Source of the DNA: Nevskiaceae bacterium
GTDB taxonomy: Bacteria > Pseudomonadota > Gammaproteobacteria > Nevskiales > Nevskiaceae
DNA: 64,000 nucleotides
Direction of reading: 5' to 3'
Assembly (NCBI GenBank): GCA_004298465.1
Contig: SCRT01000002.1
Location: 88,648 to 152,647, forward strand
Shown in pieces: positions 35,064-43,683 of this stretch. The notes beneath the pieces are model-generated. The model was given only the letters and a program-made list of their open reading frames with translations, ran no database searches and was not told the origin of the DNA. The stretch's first letter is position 1. Each line of letters opens with the position of its first letter. The position numbers were made by a program, and so were the translations under genes.

Positions 35064-36511
35064 GTCGCAGCCCCCGCATCCATGTCGAAGATCTTGCCGG
35101 GGTTCAATATCCCTTGCGGATCAAGAGTCTGCTTCAGCTGCCGCATGAGCCGCAGTTCTTCCGCATTGCGCGTGACAGAAAGCCAGGGTTTCTTTTCCAG
35201 GCCTATGCCATGCTCTGCAGAAATCGACCCCCCGATTCCGGCGAGCGGCTCGTAGATGCACGCCTCTACCCGAGTGCGGTCATCCGCCCCCCCCGCTCCG
35301 ACAGCGATGTGCAGATTGCCATCGCCCACATGCCCAAGGAAAGCGATCGACCCTTCTGGCCATGCGGACTTCACCCGCTGGCGCACAACATCCATGTAGC
35401 CGGCCATGTCGCCAACCGGCAGTGAAATGTCGAAAGCGTAGAACGGCGAGAAGTCCCGAACGATATGCTGGAGGTCCTCGCGAATGATCCAGATCGCTTC
35501 GCGCTCGCGGTCGGACTTCGCCACCACCACGTCATCGGCGATGCCGATTTCAACGGCCGACATCAGCGCCTGTTCAAAAGCCGCGGTGTCCCGGTCCTGA
35601 TCGCAGCCCAGGGATTCGACGATGACATAAAGCGGCCGGTCCGTCGGCAGCGGCGGCGCGTGGCGGCCGGAGGTGGTGTTCACGCGGTAGAACGCGTTGT
35701 CCATGAGCTCAAAAGCGCTCAAGCTCCCACCGAGCGAAGCGTCCATGTGCCGGAGAAGCCGCGCCACCTGTTCAAACCGTGTGGCACATACGAGAGCAGT
35801 GTTGCTGCTCGTGGCCTTCTCGCGCAGCCGCACCACCAGCCGCGTGATGACGCCCAATGAACCTTCGGAGCCGATGAACAACTGCTTCAGGTCATAGCCG
35901 GTGTTGTTCTTGATCATGTGGTTGAGCGAGGAAATCACGCGCCCATCCGCAAGTACCGCCTCCAACCCCAGAATCTGTTCACGCATCATTCCGTAACGAA
36001 TGACCCGTTCCCCGCCCGCATTCGTGGACGCATTGCCGCCCAGTTGACAGGAACCGCGACCGCCCAGATTGATGGGGAAGAACAGCCCCTGGCGGGCCGC
36101 CTCTTCCTGCAGGGTCTGGAGGATGACCCCGGCTTGTACGGTCGCTGTCCGGTTAACGGTGTCGATCTCCTCGATCGCCTTCATGCGCTCCAGGGACAAC
36201 ACCACATCTCCGGGCCGGGTCTGGGTGGCGCGCACCCAACCCGACATCCCGCCCTGCACGACGACGGGCTGGGAAGCAGCGTGACAGATCTCCATCACAC
36301 GGGAAACTTCCGCAGTCCTGGTCGGTCGAACCAGGACGTCGGCTTCGATGCGCGACATGAAGACACCCGGGTTGCGCGTACTGACATCGTCGCCCGTCAG
36401 AACCCCGTCCGGACCCAGGAGCTCCAGCAGCGCAGCGACCACACGCTGCGATACGCCCTTGCGGGGTGCCGCCGTGGCTGCTTCTGTTGGATCACCTTGG
36501 GCTGCAAACAT
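35060..36511 (-). CDS. FAD-linked oxidase (GlcD/D-2-hydroxyacid dehydrogenase type)
   Basis: 483 residues. Residues about 60-230 are the FAD_binding_4 (PCMH) domain, with VVVQGGMSGWVRATQTRPGD and GRGSCQLGGNASTNAGGERVIRYG. The C-terminal FAD-oxidase domain has FLGHVGDGNLHIAVG and SAEHGIGLEKKPWL. Family members oxidise 2-hydroxy acids (glycolate, D-lactate, 2-hydroxyglutarate) to 2-oxo acids. In this transcript that product could feed the E1/E2 complex encoded downstream, which is an inference. First gene of the long minus-strand train. Confidence 0.9.
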   Translation of the reverse strand: MFAAQGDPTEAATAAPRKGVSQRVVAALLELLGPDGVLTGDDVSTRNPGVFMSRIEADVLVRPTRTAEVSRVMEICHAASQPVVVQGGMSGWVRATQTRPGDVVLSLERMKAIEEIDTVNRTATVQAGVILQTLQEEAARQGLFFPINLGGRGSCQLGGNASTNAGGERVIRYGMMREQILGLEAVLADGRVISSLNHMIKNNTGYDLKQLFIGSEGSLGVITRLVVRLREKATSSNTALVCATRFEQVARLLRHMDASLGGSLSAFELMDNAFYRVNTTSGRHAPPLPTDRPLYVIVESLGCDQDRDTAAFEQALMSAVEIGIADDVVVAKSDREREAIWIIREDLQHIVRDFSPFYAFDISLPVGDMAGYMDVVRQRVKSAWPEGSIAFLGHVGDGNLHIAVGAGGADDRTRVEACIYEPLAGIGGSISAEHGIGLEKKPWLSVTRNAEELRLMRQLKQTLDPQGILNPGKIFDMDAGAAT

Positions 36512-36924
36512 TCTTCACCTGCGCTTTCGCGATTCATCGGACTTCAAATCGAATATCCGGAATGTGCAGCGCACACGCCATGGCGTCTTGGCCCGGCAAA
36601 CGAACATTTCGTGCCAAAATCGATTCGTCTGGACACTCACCGACGACGGCCCTCGATACCAGGTGTTCCCGGCAGCCACACGATTCAAGCCGGCGGTGGG
36701 CAAATGGCACACCGCAATCAACTGCTGATACGGCAATCCCCTGCAGGACGTGCGACTGGATTGAAGGGCCATCACACGCCCCCGCACCGCGGCGGACCCA
36801 GTCGGGACGATGCCCTACTTCGATCGGAACCCTGCAGGACATGCCAAGTCGGAAGCTCTCCCGACTGCCGCAGACGATCAGCGCCGGGTGCTGCCCCGGC
36901 ATCGCGAAGCGCCGGAAGGTTAGC
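36512..36924. other. Intergenic region without a recognised gene
   Basis: 413 bp upstream of the FAD-linked oxidase and downstream of the SDR stop. A small minus-strand open frame (36515-36787) has no recognisable features and atypical Cys/Arg content. The region most likely contains the promoter of the long FAD-GST-DUF1302 train. Confidence 0.5.
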
Positions 36925-37671
36925 TCAATCCGCCATCGCGAGTTCGATGGCCTTGAGCGACGTGCCCGTGCTCCAGCCGCCATCCACGAGCAGCGTCTGG
37001 CCCGTAATGTAGGACGCGTCATCGCTGACCAGAAAATGGATGGCGGCGGCAAGTTCTTCCGGTTTGCCAAGTCGACCCAGCAGAGCGAATACCGCGGTAT
37101 TTTTCGCCACCATGTCGGGCGCCTCAGCCATCGCCAACGGCGTTTCGATGATGCCGGGGCAGATGCAGTTCACGCGGATTCCCTGCGGCCCGTATTCCAC
37201 CGCAGCGGTTTGCGTGAGCGCGATGATGGCGCCCTTGGTGGCGGAATATTCACCCCAGCGGACGAAGCCGCGCACGGCGGTGATGGAAGAGATGTTGACG
37301 ATCGCGCCGCCCGCGGGCATGCGCGCCGCCGCTTCCTTGATGCCGATCTCGGTGCCCAACTGATTGACGCGCCAGAGCTTTTCGGAACGCGCCGGGTCGG
37401 CTTCGGCCAGCAAGTGACCGGATGCGATCGCCGCGTTGTTGACCATGATGTCCAGCTTGCCGCTGTGCGCGCAGACGGCGTCGCACAAGCTGACGATCTC
37501 TTCCGGGCGCGACACGTCGGTGCGCCGGTAGTGCGTGCCGGAGCCGATGTCATCGGCAATGTCCGCAACCCAGACTTCCGCGCCGGCACGCTTCAAGCGG
37601 CGCGCGGTTGCTGCACCGATACCCGATGCGCCGCCGGTGACGATCGCGGTTTTTCCAGTCAAGTCGAACAT
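36925..37671 (-). CDS. SDR family oxidoreductase
   Basis: 248 residues from ATG 37671, the start of MFDLTGKTAIVTGGASGIG. The cofactor motif, NNAAIASG, and the catalytic YSATKGA (Tyr-x3-Lys) are all in place, and the ending TGQTLLVDGGWSTG is that of classical SDRs. NAD(H)-type preference is suggested by Asp after the second strand (VWVADIAD). It is last in a minus-strand run after ferredoxin and ferredoxin reductase, suggesting a P450-linked alcohol oxidation step. Substrate unknown. Confidence 0.87.
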   Translation of the reverse strand: MFDLTGKTAIVTGGASGIGAATARRLKRAGAEVWVADIADDIGSGTHYRRTDVSRPEEIVSLCDAVCAHSGKLDIMVNNAAIASGHLLAEADPARSEKLWRVNQLGTEIGIKEAAARMPAGGAIVNISSITAVRGFVRWGEYSATKGAIIALTQTAAVEYGPQGIRVNCICPGIIETPLAMAEAPDMVAKNTAVFALLGRLGKPEELAAAIHFLVSDDASYITGQTLLVDGGWSTGTSLKAIELAMAD

Positions 37672-37712
37672 GGCCGAACCCTCTTCTTCACGAAGCATTC
37701 GTCAACGCGGAC

Positions 37713-38951
37713 TCAGGCCGCGGCTGCCGCAAGCGTCTTGAGCGGCGTGCCGCCGTCGGCAAGTGCCTCGCGGTCGATGACGGCTCCGGCCCTGACGAGA
37801 TTCTTGCCCTGGACGAAGTCACGCATCACGTTCACGCAGTCCAGCGCGATGACACGGCCCTGCTTCAGGTACACGACCGAAAAGGTCCCGGAATCCAGGT
37901 CGCCCCGTACCACGGCATCGTCATGGCCCGTGGACAAGCCCACCGTCTTGAGATGCAGGTCGTATTGATCCGACCAGAACCACGGCAACGCCGCATAGGG
38001 CGCCGGCTTGCCGATGATGCACTGCGCCACGACGGTGGCCTGATCGTTGGCATTCTGTACCGACTCCAGACGGATCGGTGCAGACCCCGCGGCAAAGCGG
38101 TTGATGTGCGCGGCACAGTCGCCCAACGCGTACACGTCGGGCAGTGCCGTGCGGCAGTATTCGTCCACCTTCACACCGTTGCGGCATTCCAGCCCGGCGT
38201 CGGCCAGCGGGCTGGTGGCCGGCACGACACCAATCCCGACGATCACGAGATCCGCCGGCAATTCACTGCCATCGGCCAGACCCACGGCCGTCACCTTCCC
38301 GTCCCGCGACGTCAAATGGTCGACCAGGGCGCCGAGTTTCAGGTCCACGCCGTGCCTGCGGTGCTGCGCTTCGTAGAAGCGCGACAGCGCCTCACCCGCC
38401 ACGCGCGCCAGCACGCGGGTCTGTGCTTCGACGACCGTCACGGCCTTGCCGAGCTTCGTCAGCACCGCAGCCGCTTCCAGGCCGATGTAGCCGCCGCCAA
38501 TGACGACCACGCGCCGCACTTGCGGCAGCTCCGCCATCACGCGGTCTATATCCGCACGCGTGCGCACCACGTGCACCCCGGCCAGCACGTCGCGCTCGCA
38601 GGGCAGACGGCGGGGGGAAGCACCCGCCGCCCACACCAAGGTGCCGTACTCGATTTCAGCGCCTTCACTGGTGCGGATACGGTGTGCCTGCGGGTTTACC
38701 GAGACGACGCGCTGGCCGAGCCGCAGGTCGATTTCATGCCCGGCCCAGAAATCCCGCGGGCGCAGCAAAAGCTGTTCGAACGGCTTGTCCCCGGCCAGGT
38801 AGTCCTTCGACAGCGGCGGGCGTTCATAGGGGAACTCCGGCTCGTCGCCGATCAGGGCGATGGAACCCGTGTAATGCTCGCGGCGCAGCGCCGCGGCGAC
38901 TTGTGCCCCGCCCTGCCCGGCACCGACGATGACAACATCGCGTTGATCCAT
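37713..38951 (-). CDS. NAD(P)H-dependent ferredoxin reductase (rubredoxin/putidaredoxin-reductase type)
   Basis: 412 residues from ATG 38951. First FAD motif VIVGAGQGGAQVAAALR, then YERPPLSKDYLAG, second nucleotide site VVVIGGGYIGLEAAAVL, and VYALGDCAAHIN. This is the layout of putidaredoxin-reductase-like proteins that pass electrons from NAD(P)H through a [2Fe-2S] ferredoxin to a P450 or dioxygenase. The ferredoxin gene lies 25 bases upstream on the same strand and a P450 gene lies 6 kb away, so the three can form a class I P450 system. Confidence 0.92.
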   Translation of the reverse strand: MDQRDVVIVGAGQGGAQVAAALRREHYTGSIALIGDEPEFPYERPPLSKDYLAGDKPFEQLLLRPRDFWAGHEIDLRLGQRVVSVNPQAHRIRTSEGAEIEYGTLVWAAGASPRRLPCERDVLAGVHVVRTRADIDRVMAELPQVRRVVVIGGGYIGLEAAAVLTKLGKAVTVVEAQTRVLARVAGEALSRFYEAQHRRHGVDLKLGALVDHLTSRDGKVTAVGLADGSELPADLVIVGIGVVPATSPLADAGLECRNGVKVDEYCRTALPDVYALGDCAAHINRFAAGSAPIRLESVQNANDQATVVAQCIIGKPAPYAALPWFWSDQYDLHLKTVGLSTGHDDAVVRGDLDSGTFSVVYLKQGRVIALDCVNVMRDFVQGKNLVRAGAVIDREALADGGTPLKTLAAAAA

Positions 38952-38976
38952 AGCGTTCTCCTTGGTCCGCGCCGGC

Positions 38977-39294
38977 TCAGTCTTCCGGCGCAATCTTCAC
39001 GTGCAGGTCGGCCAGTTCCTCGCGGTAGCGGATCTGGCACGACAGACGGGAAGTCGGGCCGCGATGGTCGGAGCCGTCCAGCAAATCGTTCTCGTCGTCC
39101 TTCATCGGCCCCAGCCGGGAGAAGTCTTCCGGCTCGACATAGACATGGCAGGTGGAACATGAACAGGTTCCGCCACACAGCGCGAGGATTTCCTCGACAC
39201 CGCCAGCGCGCATGGTCTCCATCAGGCTCTGGCCGGGTTCGGCCTGCAGATCGATCTGGTCCCCCTCGCGGGTTTCAACGTAAAGCGTTCCCAT
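38977..39294 (-). CDS. [2Fe-2S] ferredoxin (adrenodoxin/putidaredoxin-like)
   Basis: 105 residues from ATG 39294; the longer open frame upstream lacks homology. The cluster ligands are Cys40, Cys46, Cys49 and Cys86 in the C-x5-C-x2-C...C pattern, with an extra Cys44 between them. It matches the soluble vertebrate-type ferredoxins that donate electrons to P450s. It heads the ferredoxin, reductase, SDR run. An AT-rich stretch about 80-110 bp upstream (39373-39400) may be its promoter. Confidence 0.9.
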   Translation of the reverse strand: MGTLYVETREGDQIDLQAEPGQSLMETMRAGGVEEILALCGGTCSCSTCHVYVEPEDFSRLGPMKDDENDLLDGSDHRGPTSRLSCQIRYREELADLHVKIAPED

Positions 39295-39679
39295 CCCTTT
39301 CGTCCTCGGCTGTTCAGGAAGAGAGACAGTCTGCAGATTCACCGTCTGCGTGCAAGAGAGATCGTCAAAGGCCATATAGATTTCCCATCCATATATTGTC
39401 GTTACGGACACAGATCCGGGGTTTTCCGGAATCCCACCCGCGCAACGTGAACCTGTACCACCGGCCACCATGCCGCTAGATTGTTCATCGCCATCGGCGC
39501 ACGCCACCGCCCAACGTGTCAGGTCATGTCTTTACGCGCCATTTTCCGCAACCCAAACGGATTCCGGCATGCGCGCGCAGCAGGCCATGGCGCGTTTTGC
39601 CTGCCGCTGGCAGAACCCGCCATGGCCTGCCCGCCACGGCCACGATATGTTCACGTGACACCATTAGAGGAGAGCACGC
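39295..39679. other. Divergent promoter region
   Basis: Separates the minus-strand ferredoxin run from the plus-strand SnoaL-SDR-EthD run. It contains an AT-rich island at 39373-39400 with TATAGA and TATATT elements, and an imperfect inverted repeat around GATCCGG/CCGGAATC at 39413-39433. No gene seen. Confidence 0.45.
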
Positions 39680-40090
39680 ATGAACAAGGATTGGGCACAA
39701 CACTGGATCGGCCTGTTCGCCGACCGCACGGATGAACTGATGTCGCTGTACTCGCCACGGTTCGAGTTCGACGACATCAACTTTGGTCTCCACATCGAGA
39801 ACGATCTGGCGGCCTTGCGCGAATTCTTTTCCGGCTTCGTCATCAAGGATCGCAGCACCGCGTACAACGATTTCGACGTTTTCGACTACGTCGGCGACGA
39901 CCGGCTCGGCTCCTTCCAGTGGACCTGGGAAGCGAAGCACGCCGGCGACTTCCTCGGCGTTCCCGCCGCGGGCAAGGTCACGAAAACGCGCGGCGTCACC
40001 GTCATGGGCTGGGACAACGGCAAGATCGTTCTGGAACGCAGCATCTGGGACTCCACCCCGGTCCTTCGCCAGCTCGGCGCGATCGGATAA
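39680..40090 (+). CDS. SnoaL/NTF2-like protein
   Basis: 136 residues, with a clear GAGGAGA ribosome site. The NTF2-type small alpha/beta fold is suggested by SLYSPRFEFDDINFG, then WEAKHAGDFLGVPAAGK, RGVTVMGWDNGKIV and a C-terminal LRQLGAIG. The same order of motifs occurs in the larger protein at 43684-44403, so the two are paralogues. SnoaL-like enzymes catalyse cyclisation or isomerisation, or act as hydratase-like proteins; no residue set here decides between them. Followed 5 bases later by an SDR gene. Confidence 0.75.
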   Translation: MNKDWAQHWIGLFADRTDELMSLYSPRFEFDDINFGLHIENDLAALREFFSGFVIKDRSTAYNDFDVFDYVGDDRLGSFQWTWEAKHAGDFLGVPAAGKVTKTRGVTVMGWDNGKIVLERSIWDSTPVLRQLGAIG

Positions 40091-40095
40091 CCCGC

Positions 40096-40896
40096 ATGAC
40101 GGACCGTAGCGAAGATCTGTTTTCCCTCGCCGGCAAGACGGCGCTGGTCACCGGCGGCGCTAAGGGCATCGGTGCGCTGATCACCCGCACCCTGGTGGAC
40201 GCCGGGTGCAACGTCATCGTGGCGGCGCGCTCGGCAGCGGCCGGGACCGACATGGAAGCGACGCTGGCGGAGGTGCCGGGCCGCTGCCGCTTCGTGGCAT
40301 CGGATCTGTCCACTACCGCCGGCGTGCAGGCGCTGGCCGCCAACCTGTCGGAGACGCTGCCGGCGCTCGACATTCTCGTCAACAACGCCGGGACTTTCGA
40401 CGCCGCGCCGCTGGAGGCAACGTCTGCCGAACGCTGGGACGCGGTGCTGACGCTGAACCTGCGCGCACCGTTTTTTCTGATCCAGGCGTTGCTGCCCCTG
40501 CTCACGGCCCGTGCGACCGCGGCCGAACCCGCGCGCATCGTCAACATCGGCTCCATCGGCGGGTTGATGCCGCAAAGCAACGGTGGCGCCTACGCCTACG
40601 GTTGCAGCAAGGCCGCGATCCATCAGCTGACACGCATGCTCGCCTCGGATCTGAAACCGCGCCATGTCAACGTCAACGCCATCGCGCCCGGCTATTTCCC
40701 GAGCGACATGACGAACGGCTTTTTCGCAGCCGTTCCCGGCCTGCGCGACAAGATGCTGGAGAGCATTCCGGCCCATCGTTTCGGCAGCGCCGAAGACATC
40801 GGGGGCTTCACCGTCTTCCTGTGTTCGCGCGCCGGCGCCTACCTGACCGGCAGCATCACCGCGCTGGACGGCGGCTTGCTGACCGCCGCGCAATGA
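40096..40896 (+). CDS. SDR family oxidoreductase
   Basis: 266 residues from ATG 40096. TGGAKGIGALI is the cofactor loop, NNAGTFDAAP follows, and YAYGCSKAAI holds the catalytic Tyr-x3-Lys. The end (YLTGSITALDGGLL) is typical of classical SDRs. Its TGA overlaps the ATG of the EthD gene in an ATGA arrangement, so the two are translationally coupled. Likely an alcohol/ketone step on a cyclic or lipid-like intermediate. Confidence 0.88.
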   Translation: MTDRSEDLFSLAGKTALVTGGAKGIGALITRTLVDAGCNVIVAARSAAAGTDMEATLAEVPGRCRFVASDLSTTAGVQALAANLSETLPALDILVNNAGTFDAAPLEATSAERWDAVLTLNLRAPFFLIQALLPLLTARATAAEPARIVNIGSIGGLMPQSNGGAYAYGCSKAAIHQLTRMLASDLKPRHVNVNAIAPGYFPSDMTNGFFAAVPGLRDKMLESIPAHRFGSAEDIGGFTVFLCSRAGAYLTGSITALDGGLLTAAQ

Positions 40897-41780
40897 CCAA
40901 GGAAATGCCCATGATGCCCGTCACCACGGTGGCCTTGATCGCACGCCGCCCGGAGCTGAGCCCTGAACTGTTCTCGCGCTACTGGCGCGACGTGCACGGC
41001 GTGCTGGCAGCGCGCATTCCGGGCTTTGCGTCCTACGTGCAACATCACCTGGCCGCACCGCTGGAAGGCTTGAACCTGCCCGGTTTCGCCTGCGACGTGC
41101 CGCAAGGCGTGCGCTTCGACGGTTTCGCCGAAGTGGGCTTCAGCAGTGAGGAAAACCGCGCCGGCCTCGCGCAAAGCGACGTGGCCGGAATGATCCACGA
41201 GGACGAGCAGAACGCGTTCCGCGCGACGCTGCTCTACAACCTCGCGCGCGGCGCCGGCCAGACGCTGCTTGACGAACGCGTACCCGATACGGGCACCGCC
41301 AACGATTCCCGCTGCTCGGTCGTCGTGTTGCTGGGCCAGCACGCGGCTGGAAACGATGCAGACCAGGACGCGGAGACGCTGTGGCCGGCGCTGGCGCGGC
41401 ATCCCGGCGTGCTGGGCATCCACCACTACGCGCTGGCCTCCGGCAATCCGCGCGACTGGGACACACCCAACGTCGCCCATGGCGATACCAACACGCCGGC
41501 CTATACCGCCATCGCAATCGTGAAGGCCCGCTCGCAAGCCGCGTTTGTCGCCGCACTGGCGTTGGCCTGCGCCCGCAATACAGCGCCAACCTCAGCTGGC
41601 AGGCCGCTGCACGTCTATCCGGTCAGCGCCAGCTACGTGATGATCGACCGCGGCCAGCCCACGCTGCTCGCGCTGCGCGGGGCAAGCGCCCAGCAGACCA
41701 TCGACGTCGTCGGTGCGCGCAACCAGTGCAGCGCGGCCGTACTCGAAAAACTCTACGGCCTCGCGCCGGCCATGCGCTGA
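40893..41780 (+). CDS. EthD domain-containing protein
   Basis: 295 residues. The N-terminal half starts with VALIARRPELSPELFSRYWRDVHG, the EthD/ferredoxin-like barrel signature. The second half has another VVVLLG...HPGVLGIHHYAL segment that suggests a second, diverged copy. EthD proteins were first found beside a P450 ether-degradation system and are dimeric small-molecule proteins, mostly of unknown chemistry. Translation is coupled to the upstream SDR. It meets the SnoaL gene tail to tail with 24 bases between. Confidence 0.75.
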   Translation: MTKEMPMMPVTTVALIARRPELSPELFSRYWRDVHGVLAARIPGFASYVQHHLAAPLEGLNLPGFACDVPQGVRFDGFAEVGFSSEENRAGLAQSDVAGMIHEDEQNAFRATLLYNLARGAGQTLLDERVPDTGTANDSRCSVVVLLGQHAAGNDADQDAETLWPALARHPGVLGIHHYALASGNPRDWDTPNVAHGDTNTPAYTAIAIVKARSQAAFVAALALACARNTAPTSAGRPLHVYPVSASYVMIDRGQPTLLALRGASAQQTIDVVGARNQCSAAVLEKLYGLAPAMR

Positions 41781-41804
41781 AAGCACCGCTTGGAAGTACG
41801 CCGT

Positions 41805-42260
41805 TCAGCCGCCCGACTCGGCCTTGAGCGCAGCCCCCACATCGCCCACCACGTGCTGCACGTAGAGCGTACGATGCACGATGCGCCAGCCTTCCGGGCG
41901 GCGTTCCACCCGGTCCACATACTCACCCCACACCGTCATGGTCTGGCCGGCATAAGCGTCCTTGCCGGCGTGCGTAGCCTGCAGATAACAGCGCGCGCGG
42001 GCGACATCGGCGGATGAACACTCGACCCGCATGTTCGTGATCATGTGCTGGGTGGCGCCACAGCGGCCCAGGAAATACGCGATCACACCAACCAGGGCGG
42101 GCCGGCCTTCAAAGACACCAATGCCGCGGTAATCCGCCACGGCATCGGCACTGAAGACCTGCTCCAGCGCCGGCCAGTCGCGGCTGTCCAGTGCGGTGGC
42201 ATAGGCCAGCAGAAGGTCTTCAACGGCGTGTCGCCTGACCAGGCCATCGAGCGCGTTCAT
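41805..42260 (-). CDS. SnoaL-like / NTF2-like protein
   Basis: 151 residues. LVRRHAVEDLLLAYATALDSRDW is the N-terminal helix region; ADAVADYRGIG and HMITNMRVECSSADVARARCYLQA follow the SnoaL_4 pattern of small dehydratase/isomerase-like proteins, which use an Asp/His pair. An Asp and a His occupy plausible places (VADY, TQHMITN), but the roles are unproven. Last in the minus-strand run with the Rieske ferredoxin and aldo/keto reductase. Confidence 0.75.
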   Translation of the reverse strand: MNALDGLVRRHAVEDLLLAYATALDSRDWPALEQVFSADAVADYRGIGVFEGRPALVGVIAYFLGRCGATQHMITNMRVECSSADVARARCYLQATHAGKDAYAGQTMTVWGEYVDRVERRPEGWRIVHRTLYVQHVVGDVGAALKAESGG

Positions 42261-42281
42261 ATCGGTGTCATCCTGTGCTCC

Positions 42282-42605
42282 TCAGAGGGCGACGAGGACG
42301 TCATCGCCCTCCACTTTCACGGTGTAATGCGCGAGCTTGAAGCCGGGATCATCCAGGCATTCGCCGGAATCGAGGTGGTATTGCATGCCATGCCACGGGC
42401 ACGTCACCACGCCATCCTCGACATCGCCTTCGTCGATCGGCCCGCCGGCATGCGGGCACACGGCGGTAACTGCTTCAAAGGTTCCAGCCACGCGGAAAAT
42501 CGCCACTGGCTTGCCGTCCACCACTACCCTTTTACCCACGCCGTCGGTGAAATCGGACACGGCCGCGACGCGTTTGAAGACTTTTTCCGAAGCTGCTTCA
42601 CTCAT
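42282..42605 (-). CDS. Rieske [2Fe-2S] ferredoxin
   Basis: 107 residues from ATG 42605. Cluster ligands are Cys50-x-His52 and Cys69-x2-His72 in CPHAGG and CPWHGMQY. These small Rieske proteins normally deliver electrons to ring-hydroxylating dioxygenases or related enzymes. No dioxygenase alpha subunit is found in this window, so its partner lies elsewhere or is the P450. Placed 14 bases after the aldo/keto reductase stop and followed by SnoaL. Confidence 0.92.
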   Translation of the reverse strand: MSEAASEKVFKRVAAVSDFTDGVGKRVVVDGKPVAIFRVAGTFEAVTAVCPHAGGPIDEGDVEDGVVTCPWHGMQYHLDSGECLDDPGFKLAHYTVKVEGDDVLVAL

Positions 42606-42619
42606 TGGAATCTCCCCGC

Positions 42620-43669
42620 TCAGTAACGGTTGGAAGGAAAGTGCTTGATGTCGAGCTGGTCGAACATCCCGGCATACCCCAGTGCCATGGGCATGTCCCA
42701 CTCCAGCATGCTGTAGGGATGGCCGGCATCGAAGGCGCTCGCCTCGTCCAGTTCCTTGAGCGTGGCGGCATTGAGCACCAGTTCGGCGGCCTTGAGGTTT
42801 TCCTGCATCTGCGCCACCGATGTGGCACCACCGACGGGGATGACGCCGTGCGCCATGACCCACGCCAGCGCCACTTGCGCAGAAGCAACACCCAGCCGGT
42901 CGGCCACCGCATCGACGGCCAGGGCGATGTTGCGGTTGCGCTCGGTCAGCGCCTGCAACTGCATGGAATCCATGCGCACCGGCCCGTTGCGCTGCTGCTG
43001 CCGGGTGTATTTGCCACTGAGAATGCCGCCCGCGATCGGCGACCATGCGGTGATGCCGATGTCCAGGGCCTTCGCCATCGGCAGGTGCTCACGTTCGATG
43101 GAACGCTGCACGAGGCTGTATTCAAGTTGCATGCAGGCGACCGGTGCCAGCCCGCGCAGCTCGCTGAACGCCTGCGCACGCGACACGATCCAGGCGGGCA
43201 CATCGGACAGGCCGACGTGGAGAATCTTGCCGGCCCGCACTGCGTCATCCAGTGCCCGCAGGACTTCTTCCGCCGGCGTCGTGAAATCCCACCAGTGCAC
43301 GTAGTAGAGGTCGATGTATTCCACCCCCAGGCGCTTCAGGCTCGCGTCCAGCGACCGCACCAGGCTCTTGCGGTGCATGCCCGCGGCGTTCGGGTCGCCG
43401 CTGCCGGGGATGGCATTCGCGTACTTCGTGGCGACCACGAAACGCTCGCGATCGCTTTTTATCAACTGCCCGACGATCTGCTCGCTCTCACCGCCGGTAT
43501 ACATGTTCGCGGTGTCGATGAAGTTGCCGCCCGCTGCCACGTAGGCGTCGAATACCGGCCGCACGTCGGCTTCCGACCGCGTCCAGTCGGCGCCAGAACC
43601 GAAGGTCATGGCGCCGAGCGCCAGCTTCGAGACGCGCAGTCCGCTGCGCCCGAGGATCGAGTATCTCAT
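42620..43669 (-). CDS. Aldo/keto reductase
   Basis: 349 residues from ATG 43669 (MRYSILGRSGLRVSKLALG). The cofactor and catalytic motifs are GGNFIDTANMYTGGESEQ with the catalytic Asp/Tyr, VVATKYAN with the Lys, and YYVHWWDFTTPAEE with the His. It belongs to the TIM-barrel AKR group similar to voltage-channel-beta and YajO proteins. It reduces an aldehyde or ketone with NADPH. It follows the SnoaL-like gene and precedes the Rieske ferredoxin. Confidence 0.92.
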   Translation of the reverse strand: MRYSILGRSGLRVSKLALGAMTFGSGADWTRSEADVRPVFDAYVAAGGNFIDTANMYTGGESEQIVGQLIKSDRERFVVATKYANAIPGSGDPNAAGMHRKSLVRSLDASLKRLGVEYIDLYYVHWWDFTTPAEEVLRALDDAVRAGKILHVGLSDVPAWIVSRAQAFSELRGLAPVACMQLEYSLVQRSIEREHLPMAKALDIGITAWSPIAGGILSGKYTRQQQRNGPVRMDSMQLQALTERNRNIALAVDAVADRLGVASAQVALAWVMAHGVIPVGGATSVAQMQENLKAAELVLNAATLKELDEASAFDAGHPYSMLEWDMPMALGYAGMFDQLDIKHFPSNRY

Positions 43670-43683
43670 CGCCGCTCCGGGCC

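Noticed and set aside
36515..36787. 90-codon minus-strand open frame upstream of the FAD-linked oxidase
   Set aside because: No ribosome site or similarity recognised and composition is unlike the neighbours; treated as non-coding.
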